Positions 46,158 through 58,189 of a DNA stretch of 64,000 bases are shown piece after piece. Made by a program: the position numbers and the translations under genes. Origin of the DNA: Hyperoodon ampullatus. Its lineage: Eukaryota > Chordata > Mammalia > Artiodactyla > Ziphiidae. The stretch spans positions 32,721,980-32,785,979 of the forward strand of contig OX457074.1 of assembly GCA_949752795.1 (NCBI GenBank), given 5' to 3'. Within the stretch, counting starts at the first letter, position 1, and the number at the start of each line of letters is the position of its first letter. The notes beneath the pieces are model-generated. The model searched no databases. It was not told where the DNA came from and saw only the letters and a list, made by a program, of their open reading frames with translations.

Positions 46158-47784
46158 AAATGGACAGATTTTTGTAATTTTGAGGCCCAGTGTAAAGACA
46201 ACTTAGAATTTTGTTCTGTGTTCATTTGGGCATTCAATATCAAAGTTTCTAACTCGGTGGTAAGAAATTAGGAATTAGTCTCATAATTCTGTTGAGATAA
46301 ATTGCCAAACAAGGAAATGACAAACTGCAGACTAACTCCATACTTTAAATATCAGCTGATAATGTCAAGAAAACAATTGTGAATTTATAATTGGAAACAT
46401 AGTTTTCTCACAGATTTTTATTAAAAGACATCTAGCTAAGTAAAACATCACTTTGAATCTCAGAATCAAATCCTCTTCGTTTTTTTCAAAGGAACTGCCT
46501 AGGCAAAAACTATTTGCCTATGGATGTTAAGTAAGTACTGTCTTTCTGTTTTGTATTTTGTGTCTAAGGCTGTCACAATTGTTTGTTTGGGTTTTTTTTT
46601 TCCCAGTTGAACAAAAGGGAAACTGCACCTCACTGAACAAACATTTATTGAGCACAATACCAAGTATTGTGCTAGATTTCCAAATTCCTGATTTGGGGGA
46701 ATTTGCCCGTCTAGTCTTTAATTTGTTTACCAATTACCTTTTACAATTTATCACTAGAAATGATGCTATTATTAAAAGTTTTATTTATAAACAGGCCATA
46801 AAAAATTCATCTTGCTTTTATTATACAAGGAAGGCACAGGCCTCCTTTCTGAAAACAGTTTGCTGTGTTGAGGTTACCAAATGCCCTTCGGTAAAACATT
46901 AAACCAGGAAGCTGTATAACTAACTTATTTCTGGCAACTGCTAGAATTCCCAGCCAAGTCATCATATCAAACCATGAGATCTCCATTCTAGATCATTCTA
47001 CCAATTCACATGTATGACTCAGGAGGAGCTGCGATTTGGTGAAACAAGCTCAGACTACTCACTGTCAGCTTAACGAAAATGAAAATTTATACTTTGCACA
47101 ATAAACATTTTATCAACTACCTCCCAATCCAAATGATCTTAAAGAAACTTTATTTCCATCTCCTATTACTCCTGTAAGTAGATCTTACCAAGTTTTAATA
47201 AATTCAGAGCTGTCTAGGCGTTAACGCATAAACCTGTCACATTGCAGCTCCACCGACACAGTCTTAATGTTAAGCTTAGAGACGTCATTTAATGACTAAC
47301 GACCTTTTCTAAGTGACAGCTGGCCAGTTGGTACTCATGTGCACATCGTTACACCACCTCTTAACTTAGGGAGGCTGCTATTACGTGACAAACAGCCGGT
47401 CGCATGTTTGTTTACGCCTCCACCTGCATGACTTAGACGCGGGGCTGCGGGGCTCCGGATCCAAACACGCCTGCCTTACTCACGTTCCCTGGGTTATCTC
47501 CCTGCGGACGAGCGGCCATACCCACCGTGCGCGGAAACCAGTCCGAGCTGGTTAGGCCCACCTTTACTGTCGCGTGCACAACCAACACATTGATGGGACA
47601 CTAAAAATACTAGTTATTTCTTGTACATGGATTCTCTGTCTCTCCAAGTGGGTTTTCGGCTCCCTAATCCACATTCCCTCTCTTTCCCCACCAGAGTCTG
47701 GACAAACTGCTAGGAGGGAAAGCGATGTGCAGTTTTGGTCGGTGCCAGATCTAAGCACGGCCGCCGGGTCACCTGGAGGGTGAT
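46158..47784. other. Unique sequence upstream of UBB
   Basis: AT-rich until about 47400, then GC-rich. A short L2-like piece lies at 46628-46700. It is free of SINE and L1, unlike the preceding 28 kb. Confidence 0.5.
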
Positions 47785-48075
47785 GGGACGGGGACCCCCC
47801 CCGCGTTGGGGTAGGGGGAGAGCGGGGCCTCCATGATGCGGAAGAGGGAGGGAGCCTTCGCAGTGTGCGTTGGGGTGGGGATCGTGGGGGGCGGGGGGGG
47901 TCCTCCGCGGTGGGGGGATGGGGAGTGGGGGAGGCCTCGCCGGGGGAGAGGCTGGGGGGAGGGGTGCTCCGCGATGAGAGAGCTCGGGAGGAACCTCCAC
48001 GGTATGGGGTGGGAGCGGGGGGGCTCCGCGGTGGAGGAAGGGTCCTCCTTGGTAGGGGGAGAAAGCGGGGCTCAG
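47785..48075 (+). repeat. Degenerate G-rich minisatellite upstream of UBB
   Basis: About eight imperfect units of roughly 30-45 bp share the pattern CCTCCgcGgTGGGGGg followed by GGGAGcGGGG. It is heavily G-biased on the plus strand, with many runs of three or more G. It lies about 800 bp upstream of UBB exon 1. Open frames on both strands are compositional. Confidence 0.65.
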
Positions 48076-48534
48076 CAGAGAGTCCACCGACAGAGTCTAG
48101 ATTTCATCTCCTCAGAGCACGACCAAAGCACCCTAACTGTAAAGCGTGACTAAAGCTCCGCAACGCAGATCCAGACAAGAACAAAAATAAAAACAGGGCA
48201 GTGTGAGGGGGGCTTATGCTTCAGAGCAGACACCGGGAAAAACTACTGCGGGCCCCTCCGCTCAGCGCCTGGGCACCTCCAGACCGGGACCGGGCGCCCT
48301 TCTCAGGAAAGTCACCGCGGAGCCCGCTGTGTCCCAACCAAAGCCCTGAAAACACAACATGTAAGGAGTCGGGGCCTTGGAGGAAGGAGCGATGGTCCCC
48401 TCCTCCACCCCGGCCGGAAGTACGCTTCTCTCTCAAAGGCGCCGCTCTGCCGCGCACGCGCACTCAGTTACTAAGAAACGTCGGTGCCGAACCACTCCAG
48501 CCGGAGCCCAGCAACAGCCGACCCGCCGCGCTCT

Positions 48535-48585
48535 CCACCAATCAGCGCCGGCCTCGCCTCACACGCCCCACCAATCAGCGCCGGC
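48535..48585 (+). promoter_or_regulatory. UBB: Duplicated CCAAT (NF-Y) box
   Basis: An identical 18-bp unit, CCACCAATCAGCGCCGGC, occurs at 48535-48552 and 48568-48585. The 33-bp period is about three helical turns, so both NF-Y sites face the same side of the DNA. Confidence 0.8.
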
Positions 48586-48593
48586 GCCGCAAG

Positions 48594-48616
48594 GAAGTTT
48601 CCAGAGCTTTCGAGGA
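48594..48616 (+). promoter_or_regulatory. UBB: Heat-shock element of UBB
   Basis: Five alternating 5-bp units are visible: GAA-gt-TTC-ca-GAG-ct-TTC-ga-GGA. Three units are perfect and two carry one change. It sits about 270-295 bp upstream of the predicted start. UBB is a known HSF1 target in mammals, so the assignment fits. Confidence 0.75.
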
Positions 48617-48887
48617 AGGTCCCCTTAACTCGAATTCATCCGCCCGATAATTTTCCTACATTTTCTTAAAGGAGGAGAAGGGTCACCTGGAAGAGAGGTG
48701 AGCTGATTTGTTAGGATCCTTTGCTCGGCTCTAAGCAATTTAGGGCTCAGTCGAAGGGCCTAACTGCGTCGCGGGAGGTGGGGCCGAGCGAACTACTTTC
48801 AGCGGCGCACGGACACGGCGCCTACGTAAGAGTGATAATTGACGCAACAGACGTTGCATAAATTTCGGCCCCGCCGAACCGGAGCGG

Positions 48888-48979
48888 TCAGAGGCGACTG
48901 GCACTGTTGGGTCTGGCTGCGTTGTCGTGGAGGTGACTCGGCGTCGTTGAATTCGGAGTATCTTTGGATTCGCTCACAG
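48888..48979 (+). other. UBB: UBB exon 1 (untranslated)
   Basis: The donor CACAG|GTACTGG lies at 48979/48980. The 5' end is inferred from the TATA-like box. The exon carries no ATG in frame with the coding exon, as usual for mammalian polyubiquitin genes. Confidence 0.75.
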
Positions 48980-49855
48980 GTACTGGCCCACGGCCTACGA
49001 GCGCTGGGAGAACTGGAGAGGGGGGCGTCCGTGAGGGTGAGCGGGCGGGGGCTCGGAGGCCGCGGGGAGGGGTGGGGGAGGGGAGGCGAGGTGACGCGGC
49101 GCCGGCCTTTCCGGAAGAGCGGGCCTTGTTTACGGGTCGGGAGCGGGGCGGTTGGCGCGCGATCCCGTAGAGGCCAACGGATACTTAACCGATGGAGATT
49201 CCAACGTGTCTGTTCGTGGCGGGGGGGGAAGGTGGAAGAGAGGTAGTCGGCTGGGGCTTCTGGAAAGGTTTTAATTTGAATCCCGACGTGGAGAAGGTGT
49301 CGTACCGTACCTCCGTCTAACCAGGATTTTTATTTTAATGCCGCCATGATTTTGTTTTGTTTTTTTTGTTTTTTGCGGTACGCGGGCTTCTCACTGTTGT
49401 GGCCTCTCCCATTGCGGAGCACAGGCTCCGGACGCGCAGGCTCAGCGGCCATGGCTCACGGGCCCAGCCGCTCCGCGGCATGTGGGATCTTCCCAGACCG
49501 GGGCACGAACCCGTGTCCCCTGCATCGGCAGGCGGACTCGCATAATGCCGCCATGATACTAGGTTTGGGGGAAATTGGGGCGGGGGCATTTTATCGAAAT
49601 ATCTGCAGCAGTTAAGGGAGAAAGAGCTGGATGTAATCTCAGAAAGCACTTTCGATTCTCCATCCTGTTTGAGTTGCCGTCTTGACTAAGGAATTTTGTG
49701 TTCAGTGACTAACTTAACGGTTAGTCTAGTAATTGGGGGGGGGTTTGTGAGAGTCATTAACGCAGTTAAGAATAATAAACTGTTCGTTGTAAAAGTGATT
49801 AGCTATGAAAGCAGTAAAAAATCCTGAGGTGAAACACTAACGTTTTACTTTGTAG
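48980..49855 (+). other. UBB: UBB intron 1
   Basis: The 876-bp 5' UTR intron is GT-AG, with acceptor TACTTTGTAG just before GTCAAAATG. Its first part is GC-rich. It contains a reversed, head-truncated SINE at 49351-49543. The intron shows this is the parent gene rather than a processed copy. Confidence 0.88.
49351..49543 (-). repeat. SINE, form A, reversed, head-truncated, in UBB intron
   Basis: Perfect 14-bp duplication AATGCCGCCATGAT at 49337-49350 and 49544-49557. The final 26 or so bases of the normal head, including the pol III A box, are absent. Confidence 0.93.
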
Positions 49856-50779
<924 letters not shown>

Positions 50780-50912
50780 TTATTCATTCTTGCATTCATA
50801 ATGCCCAATAATGGCATCACACTGCATTCTAGCTATTTGCCCCAATTTAAGATAGTTTCAGTAATAGCTGAACTTGTTCAAAATGTTAATAAAGGTTTTG
50901 TTGCATGGTAGC
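50780..50912 (+). other. UBB: UBB 3' UTR and poly(A) signal
   Basis: AATAAA lies at 50888-50893, followed by GGTTTTGTTGCATGGTA. The stretch around 'gtttcagtaatagctgaact' is the characteristic UBB 3' UTR. The exact cleavage site, about 50910, is inferred. Confidence 0.88.
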
Positions 50913-51437
50913 ATATTTGGTGTGTGTTGTCCTGAAATTATGTGGTGATGGTGGGGATTCTTAACTGGTTAAAGTGGTGTTCAAAGAAAGCATTTAACTT
51001 GAGGTCAGTATGACCAAAATTAAGTCACTTGACTTTGATAAACATTGGGTGTGCCAAGGTGTAGGGACTTTGTCCTTTGTTCAAGATCATTTACAAGTTA
51101 GAATTTTGGTGTCATTAAAACCATTTCAAAGTGTAAAAATTTAAAACTATTGAATATGGAGGCATATTGAGAGTAAGCAAATTTGCCTGTGTGCCTCCAC
51201 CTCAGATGGTGGTCCAGGCTGCTCAGTTGTGCTTTCAATCTCGTGATTATTTGTTGACTATCCTTGTGGGTTTTTTCCCTAGTGCATTACATTTAAGTGC
51301 TCAGCCTTAGATAATGATACAGAACCCTAATTCTGCTTTATGTGAACTGAGCCAAGAACCAAGTGGAGCCCTAGTCAACAAAGGTGGAGAGAAAAATTGC
51401 TTGAAAGAATTCCTGAGTTAAAAGGGTATATATATTA
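50913..51437. other. Unique sequence downstream of UBB
   Basis: No repeat or exon is recognised. Confidence 0.5.
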
Positions 51438-51727
51438 GGGCTTCCCTGGTGGCTCAGTGGTTGAGAATCTGCCTGCTAATGCAGGGGACACGGGTTCGAG
51501 CCCTGATCTGGGAAGATCCCACATGCCACGGAGCATCCAGGCCCATGAGCCACAACTACTGAGCCTGCGTGTCTGGAGCCTGTGCTCTGCAACAAGTGAG
51601 GCCCGTGCACCGCGATGAAGAGTGGCCCCCGCTTGCCACAACTAGAGAAAGCCCTGACACAGAAGCGAAGACCCAGCACAGCAAAAATAAACAAACTCCT
51701 ACCCCCAACATCTAAAAAAAAAAAAAA
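51438..51727 (+). repeat. SINE, form B with extra 3' tail
   Basis: Flanks AAAAGGGTATA and AAAAGGTATA. It shares the tail AAACTCCTACCCCCAACATC with the SINE at 6325. Confidence 0.88.
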
Positions 51728-52189
51728 GGTATACTAACCTAAGGCAACTTGCTGACTTGGGCGTGTTAGGCAGCAAATTAAGGTGGTTCCTAACATCATT
51801 GGTTCCTCATGACTAACAGCTTTGCCTCACTGTAAGGATAAGATTGCTCCAGTAAAAGAGATTCTCTGATTCAGGTCGTGGTAAGAATCTTGTCTAAGCC
51901 CTACACAAGCAGTTTTTGTGCTGCCGTTCCAATAAACACTAGGCAGTATGTTTCCAATACTGATAGAAAACTGAGGGAGTAAGAATCTTTTTGGGCACAA
52001 GATACTCTTATCTTTTAATTTATTTTTTTTTACGATACTTTTAAGTTCTCAACCTTTTCCCCCTTCACAGTCGACTCGCTGTAATGTAACTTCAGTGGTC
52101 GTTCTCAACTTGGGACAAAACAGTGGTGAGGGGAGGGACGTGCAAGTAAGGGGGAGGAGTTGGAAGCCCTCCCGGTTATCTCAAGTTTG

Positions 52190-52330
52190 CACTAGTTGAT
52201 AAAGATTTGTTCATGTATCTCAAGCCAAGAGAGTTCTCAGTCGTACCACCTACTCATCTCAAGGTTCCCTGTCCAGTTAGCTTCTCATCCAACTGTCAGG
52301 GAAATAGCTCTTCTGGTACTAAAGCTGGTG
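52190..52330 (+). repeat. Local direct repeat, copy 1
   Basis: Matches copy 2 closely over blocks such as ACCTACTCATCTCAA and GTCCAGTTAGCTTCTCATCC followed by AACTGTCAGG. Confidence 0.85.
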
Positions 52331-53466
52331 TAACCACAAGAGCAATGTTAGGGGTAAGAATCACTCAGAGGTGTGTTATAAAAATGTAGAAAGCCAAGCA
52401 TCATGTCTAGAAATACACCGTTGATAACTCCAGGTGTACCTGAGAAGTGCTTGGTGCATAATTTTAGGAACTCTGCCCTAGCAGTAGCTTTTCTTAAACT
52501 TCTGTCCTAGAAATACTAAATTGGAATACTTACCTGGTTTTCTTGGGTAAGTTAGACACGAGGTAGCTCTTAATTTTAGACTGTTAATGCTTCAACTCCT
52601 TGGAGTGGTAAAAACTTGGGCCAGAAAGGGAGGAAACTGCTTATATTAAAGCATTAAAAGTGGTAATGAAACATCAAGCCTTTAAAAAGCCTTCCTTAGA
52701 CTTAAGGGAACACATATTCACTGTCAGATTGGAAGGTTATATCCTTCCCAGTCCCAGTGTTTTGACTTGCTCAAGGCCTGGTTTTTGTTACAGGCAAACC
52801 AAGGACTGGAATCCAAGTGTCAACTCTGACATAGCTCAGAAAATTCATGAAGTTTTATTAGGTTCCTTGCCCCTCAAACTGCTGCTTGCAGGACGGGTGT
52901 TTTGCTGAATATTTAATAATTTAGGCCTTTTGCAGTAAAGCTGGGTTTTGAGGATTAAAAGTTCTTTCCTACATGTTACACTTAATAAACCTGAAAAATC
53001 ATTTCACCTGAGTAAGTGAAGACTAGTGCTGGTTTGGGCGATAGGACTTGCACAATTGTATTGGCCTTTCTCCCAAATCACTGACTTGACAGGCTCGCCG
53101 GTCTGCAGTCTTGTGAATCCCTTGAGGAAAAAAGGTTTCAGCTGTTGCTCTAATTCTCTCAGGATCTCTTCCTATCTGTAGGGATCCCTTAAGGTATTCA
53201 TGGATCTCAGCAAAACTCACTCTACACACCTGAAATCTGAGCAAGGAAAAGTCTCTCTAAATGTGTTGGTCTTCAACAACCTGTGCTATCAGTTGGTTTT
53301 GGAAGTCGTTTTTTCACTCTTGGCCTCAAACCTTGCTCTACACTGAATTAAACAGGCCAATTGTGGTTTGTGGTTCCAGCTGACTGCTGTTGACTGAGGG
53401 GTCAGCAATGCAGTAGGGAAATGTCATTAGGTGTGGAACTGTGGGATGACCTAGAAAGGGATGGGA

Positions 53467-53605
53467 GAGTTGATAAAGATTTGTTGATGTATCTCAAGCC
53501 AGGAGAGTTCTCAGTTCTATCACCTACTCATCTCAATGTTCCTTGTCCAGTTAGCTTCTCATCCAACTGTCAGGAATATAGTTCTCAAGTCCAGTGTTGG
53601 TCCAA
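53467..53605 (+). repeat. Local direct repeat, copy 2
   Basis: Same order and strand as copy 1, offset about 1.26 kb. Similarity fades at both ends. Confidence 0.85.
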
Positions 53606-54259
53606 ATGCTAAAGAGCCCATGGGAAGGAAGATACATGTATATTCCGTTACAGCCCACGGTGCAAATACTTCACCTGCCCTTCCTTTAAGGGAATGTCTC
53701 CCTGGACCTCTCCACCCCTTATAAACTCAGAAACAATCACACAGAGGGATGCTTATGGGACCTTTGTGACTTGTTAGGCTGGTGTCCAAAGTATATGTGG
53801 GTCAGTCTTGCAAATTATTTTAAACTTAATCTTGGACCTGTGCTATCACAGGAAAGCAGATACCCTGTGTTTACCAGAACTGCTTGTACTGCACATTATG
53901 TGCCCTGAGATGCCAGAGTTTGCAGAACAAGCTGCCGCTTAACCACCCCCACTTGTAATCTTCACTGTTTCCCTTTTACTTAGGAATTTGATAAAAGAAG
54001 AGTTTCTGTTAATATATTTCTTGTTACCTTTCCTGAAAGAATGCTCACACGTGTGTGCAAAGATGTGTTAAAAGAATACTTGCTTGGTATACTGAAAGCA
54101 GTGGTCCCAGGGGCTGGTCTGTAGCCTGCTGCCACTCCAAGATAAGTTTTTGCCAGTTCTCAGTGAAATGAAAAATATGAGAACGGCACAGTGGATTTTA
54201 CATAAAATTAGGTCTATTCAATTTAAAAGATCATATGCCCTCAGCATAAAAATGTCTAA

Positions 54260-54480
54260 TGTAATGGTTCAGAGTGTTGCTCTGGACACAGGGCTACTTG
54301 AGTTCATATGTGGCTGCACCACTTACTGGCTTGTAACCTTGGGCAACTCATTTATCCTGTCATTACATCAGATTCCTTACCTATAAAAATGGGGTAGTTA
54401 TACCTATCAGAGTAGTTATGAGGATCACATGTGAAGTACTTAAAACAATGGAAGAACTTGCCTAGTGCCGACAATGCTAC
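54260..54480 (+). repeat. MIR
   Basis: 'gtaaccttgggcaactcatt' and 'cctataaaaatggggtagtt' are the MIR core. Confidence 0.75.
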
Positions 54481-54967
54481 TGTAATGACAAAACTGGGAA
54501 CAAGCTAATCGCCCATCAAAGGGGAGTGGTTAAATGATGATAATGCAGTAGTTCAACAGAATGAAGGAGATAGGAACTCATGGAACACCATTCAAGACAG
54601 TGAAAAATGCTAGAGAAAAAGGTGTGCGCATGTGCACAAGCACGCAGATGGGTGGGCCCCTGTGTGTGGCTTCAGGAGAGGAAAGGGGGGATTGTGAAGG
54701 GAGATGTATTTCAGCTTCTTTATCGCCACCCCCAGGCTTCCAGGAGGACTGAAGTCACTGACAACACAGCACCAGCAGTGTTCACAACAAGCGGGCCCCT
54801 GTCCAAGGGCCAGCAGTCATTCCGCCCTGAAGTCAGGCCGCACTCCCAAACTGCACAGAGTAGACTTATTTTGCACAAGTCTCTGTTTCATTTTCCATGG
54901 AAACTACATCTCACAAGACTTACTGAGCCTCAACAAGATTACTGAACCTCAACAAGCTTCATTCTAT

Positions 54968-55264
54968 TTTTTTAAATTTTTATTTATTTATTTTTATTTT
55001 TGGCTGCGTTGGGTCTTCATTGCTGCGCACGGGCTTTCCCTAGTTGCGTTGAGTGGGGGCTACTCTTCATTGCGGTGCGCGGGCTTCTCACTGTGGTGGC
55101 TTCTCTTGTTGTGGAGCACAGGCTCTAGGCGCACGGGCTTCAGTAGTTGTGGTGCATGGGCTTAGTTACTCTGCAGCATATGGGATCGTCCCAGACCAGG
55201 GCTCGAACTGGTGTCCCCTGCATTGGCAGGTGGATTCTTAACCACTGCGCCACCAGGGAAGTCC
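54968..55264 (-). repeat. SINE, form B, reversed
   Basis: Flanks ACAAGCTTCATTCTA and ACGAGCTTCATTTTA (two changes). Confidence 0.9.
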
Positions 55265-56057
55265 ATCACGAGCTTCATTTTAGATACACTCTGCTCATTC
55301 CTCAAATAATCCGAAGGGGCAAGTCATGGCTCTCTTTCAATCAGGCCCAGCCAACTCCAAATGGAAGCTTTAGATAAATGTTGATTTCTGGGAAAGGATC
55401 TTTCACTTAGTGCAACGATACTAACTGGGAAATAAGTTTTGAGATCTTCCTTTTTTCATACTTTCTTGATCCCATCACCATCCTTATCTCCCCCTCTTTT
55501 TCGTGACCATCAGAAGCTGAGTGTCACTCTCCAGCTAGTAGGTCTGTCAACGCCTATAATTTACTCTAGCACCTACTCCTCTGACCATGTTAACACCAGC
55601 ACTCCTCTTAAGGAACACCTTTACCGTCACAAGTTTCTGATATCAGTGTTTCCCTGATATCAGGGAAACATTCTCTGTTTCTCTGATTCTCTGTCCTCCA
55701 AACATTACAACCACTGTGAAAGGATGCTGTGGTCACAGGAGCTCAGGAAGTTGTCTGTTACATCCCCCTTGGAGACCATCTTGAAGACTCCAAGAAGTTC
55801 TGCCTTAAAGGAACCGGTTTAATGTGGTTCAACCCAGTGTGTTCCAATTTCACTTTTTTTTTTCCACTTAACTTTTCAATCAGGTAACGTCCCTCACACT
55901 TTGAGAAACTTGTTAGAACCATGACCCCTCCCATATCCCTACCCAGCACTGCTGATTTTGCTTGGTTTCCTGGCCTCTGCAGGGCAGAAACATTGCTGGC
56001 CTCAGGGAGTGTCACAAACTGGGTCTGGATATTCTACTACTAAAATAGAGCAACACA
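55265..56057. other. Unique sequence with a short palindrome
   Basis: A perfect 24-bp palindrome at 55647-55670 is the only structure seen. Confidence 0.45.
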
Positions 56058-56418
56058 GGGGCTTCCCTGGTGGCGCAGTGGTTAAGAATCCGCCTGCCAA
56101 TGCAGGCGACACGGGTTCGAGCCCTGGTCCGGGAAGATCCCACATGCCGCGGAGCTCTCTAAGCCTGTGCGCCACAACTACTGAGCCTGCACTCTGGAGC
56201 CCGCGAGTCACAACTACTAGCCCACGCGCCACAACTACTGAAGCCTGCGCTCCTAGAGCCCATGATCTGCAACAAGAGAAGCCACTGCAATGAGAAGCCC
56301 TCGCACCACAACGAAGAGTAGCCCCCACTTGCCGCAACTAGAGGAAGCCCACACGCAGCAACAAAGACCCAACACAGCCAAAAACAAATAATAAATAAAT
56401 AAATAAATAAAAATTTAA
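56058..56418 (+). repeat. SINE, form B (long)
   Basis: Perfect 16-bp duplication AAAATAGAGCAACACA at 56042-56057 and 56419-56434. Confidence 0.93.
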
Positions 56419-56680
56419 AAAATAGAGCAACACAAATACAAAAGAGAACAATATAAAGGAAAACATTTTTCCAACTCACAGGGTAATGGATAAGACTTTT
56501 CAGGTTAAATGTTTCTTCTGTAAGTTGTTCTTAGTCAGCTGGTACCTGCTACGGCTTGTCTTCATCAGCTGTTAACAGACAAAACAGTAGTAAATTTTGG
56601 ACATGTGATTTTTTTAAAAATTACCTGATTTTTTTAAAATACAAAAGTGATACAAGCTCTTGATAAAATACATCCAATGA

Positions 56681-56888
56681 GGGCTTCCCTGGTGGCGCAG
56701 TGGTTGAGAGTCCGCCTGCCGATGCAGGGGACACGGGTTCGTGCCCCGGTTCGGGAAGATCCCACATGCCGTGGAGTGGCTGGGCCCATGAGCCATGGCC
56801 GCTGGGCCTGCACGTCCGGAGCCTGTGCTCCTCAACGGCAGAGGCCACAACAGTGAGAGGCCCGCATACCACACACACACACAAAAAA
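56681..56888 (+). repeat. SINE, form A, with (CA)n tail
   Basis: Flanks CATCCAATGA (56671-56680) and GCATCCAATGA. The tail contains ACACACACACAC. Confidence 0.9.
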
Positions 56889-56999
56889 GCATCCAATGAT
56901 ATATAGGAGTATCTAGTAAAAAGTGAAGAATCCCCTCTTACCTCTCTCACGCCCCCCCAAGCAAACCATTGATAGAGACTATTTTTCCATCCATTTATT

Positions 57000-57420
57000 C
57001 ATTGAACAAATATTTATCGTCTACTGTGTTTCCAGCATTGGAAATATAGCAATGAACAAAACTGACCAAGTATGCCCTCACAGAACTTACATTAAAGAGG
57101 AGAGGAGACAGACAAATAGGTAAATACATCATATTTTAGATAATGGAAAGTGCTATAGTAAAAAATAATAATAAAGCAGAATAAAGGGCATTGGGTGATC
57201 AGGGAAAGCCCCACAGATAATATGACATTTGAGCAAAGGTCTGGAGGAAAAGAGGGACTTGCCTCATGATATCTGGGGGAAGGGTGTTCCAGGCAAAGGG
57301 AACATCATGTGCAAAGGTCCTACGGCAGAAGAAAGCTTAAATCCAAGATCAATATGATGGCCTGTAGAGCAGGAACTTAGCAAGAAGAAGAGTGGAATTA
57401 ATTATATCAGGGGTGATGGG
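57000..57420 (+). repeat. L2 3' region
   Basis: 'gggtgttccaggcaaaggga' and 'atgtgcaaaggtcctacggc' are the L2 terminal pattern. Confidence 0.7.
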
Positions 57421-57619
57421 AACATTACTTATTGGTTCATAAGGACACTGTAAGGATACACGTTGTAGGTATCCTTCTGGATTTCTATGCCACTACAGAC
57501 ACATTTGTGTATACATGTCCCAGTGTATACATTTACTTCAATCTTGCTAATGTCTGCTAATGTCTGCATAATAATTCATAGTAGGTACACCATGTTTTCC
57601 TTAAAATAATTTTATTGCT

Positions 57620-57941
57620 AAACAAGGACCCGGGAATTCACTGGCAGTCCACTGGTTAGGACTCCACGCTTCCACTGCAGGGGGCAAACGTTCGATCCCT
57701 GGTCAGGGAACAAAGACCCCACATGGCGGCGTGGCCAAAAAACCCACAAAAAACAAAAAAACAACAAGGACCTATTGCATAGCACAGGGAACTATATTCT
57801 ATGTCTTATAATAGCCTATAATGAAAAAGCATCTGAAAAAGAACATATATATTCTGAATAATTTTGCTGTACACCTGAAGTTAACACACTGTAAATTAAC
57901 TATACTTCAATTTTTAAAATGGTTTAAAAAAGCGCTATTAA
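57620..57941 (+). mobile_element. Short L1 3' end, split by SINE
   Basis: Perfect 17-bp duplication AAAATAATTTTATTGCT at 57603-57619 and 57942-57958. Confidence 0.92.
57631..57762 (+). repeat. SINE, form C, nested in L1
   Basis: Duplication AACAAGGACC at 57621-57630 and 57763-57772. Confidence 0.9.
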
Positions 57942-58137
57942 AAAATAATTTTATTGCTTTCCTAATTACGAACGTAATACATACTCAATGTAATTAACTT
58001 GAGAAATACAGAAAAAGAAAGCACCCATTAAACCTACAATCCAAATATACTCAATTTAGCATATTTCCTATTTTCTCAGTATTTTTTACTTAAATAACAG
58101 TGAGTGTGATCCAGTTGTCAAGACTCAATCAATGGAT

Positions 58138-58186
58138 ATGCGCGCGCGCGTGTGTGTGTGTGTGTGTGTGTGCGTGTGTGTGTATA
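58138..58186. repeat. (GC)n(GT)n microsatellite
   Basis: CGCGCGCG passes into a long GT run. It is a potential Z-DNA tract. Confidence 0.97.
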
Positions 58187-58189
58187 GAA

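Larger units (their letters stand above)
48480..48890 (+). promoter_or_regulatory. UBB: UBB promoter (CpG island)
   Basis: This GC-rich region lies immediately upstream of UBB exon 1. It holds two CCAATCAG boxes (48538 and 48571), a five-unit heat-shock element (48594-48616), a CRE-like TGACGCAA at 48840 and a TATA-like CATAAATT at 48857-48864. That TATA position predicts initiation near 48888. The mix suits a gene with high basal expression that is also induced by proteotoxic stress. Confidence 0.8.
51728..54260. other. Unique sequence holding a local direct repeat
   Basis: Two copies of about 140 bp lie at 52190-52330 and 53467-53605. Otherwise nothing is recognised and no exon is supported. 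Confidence 0.5.
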
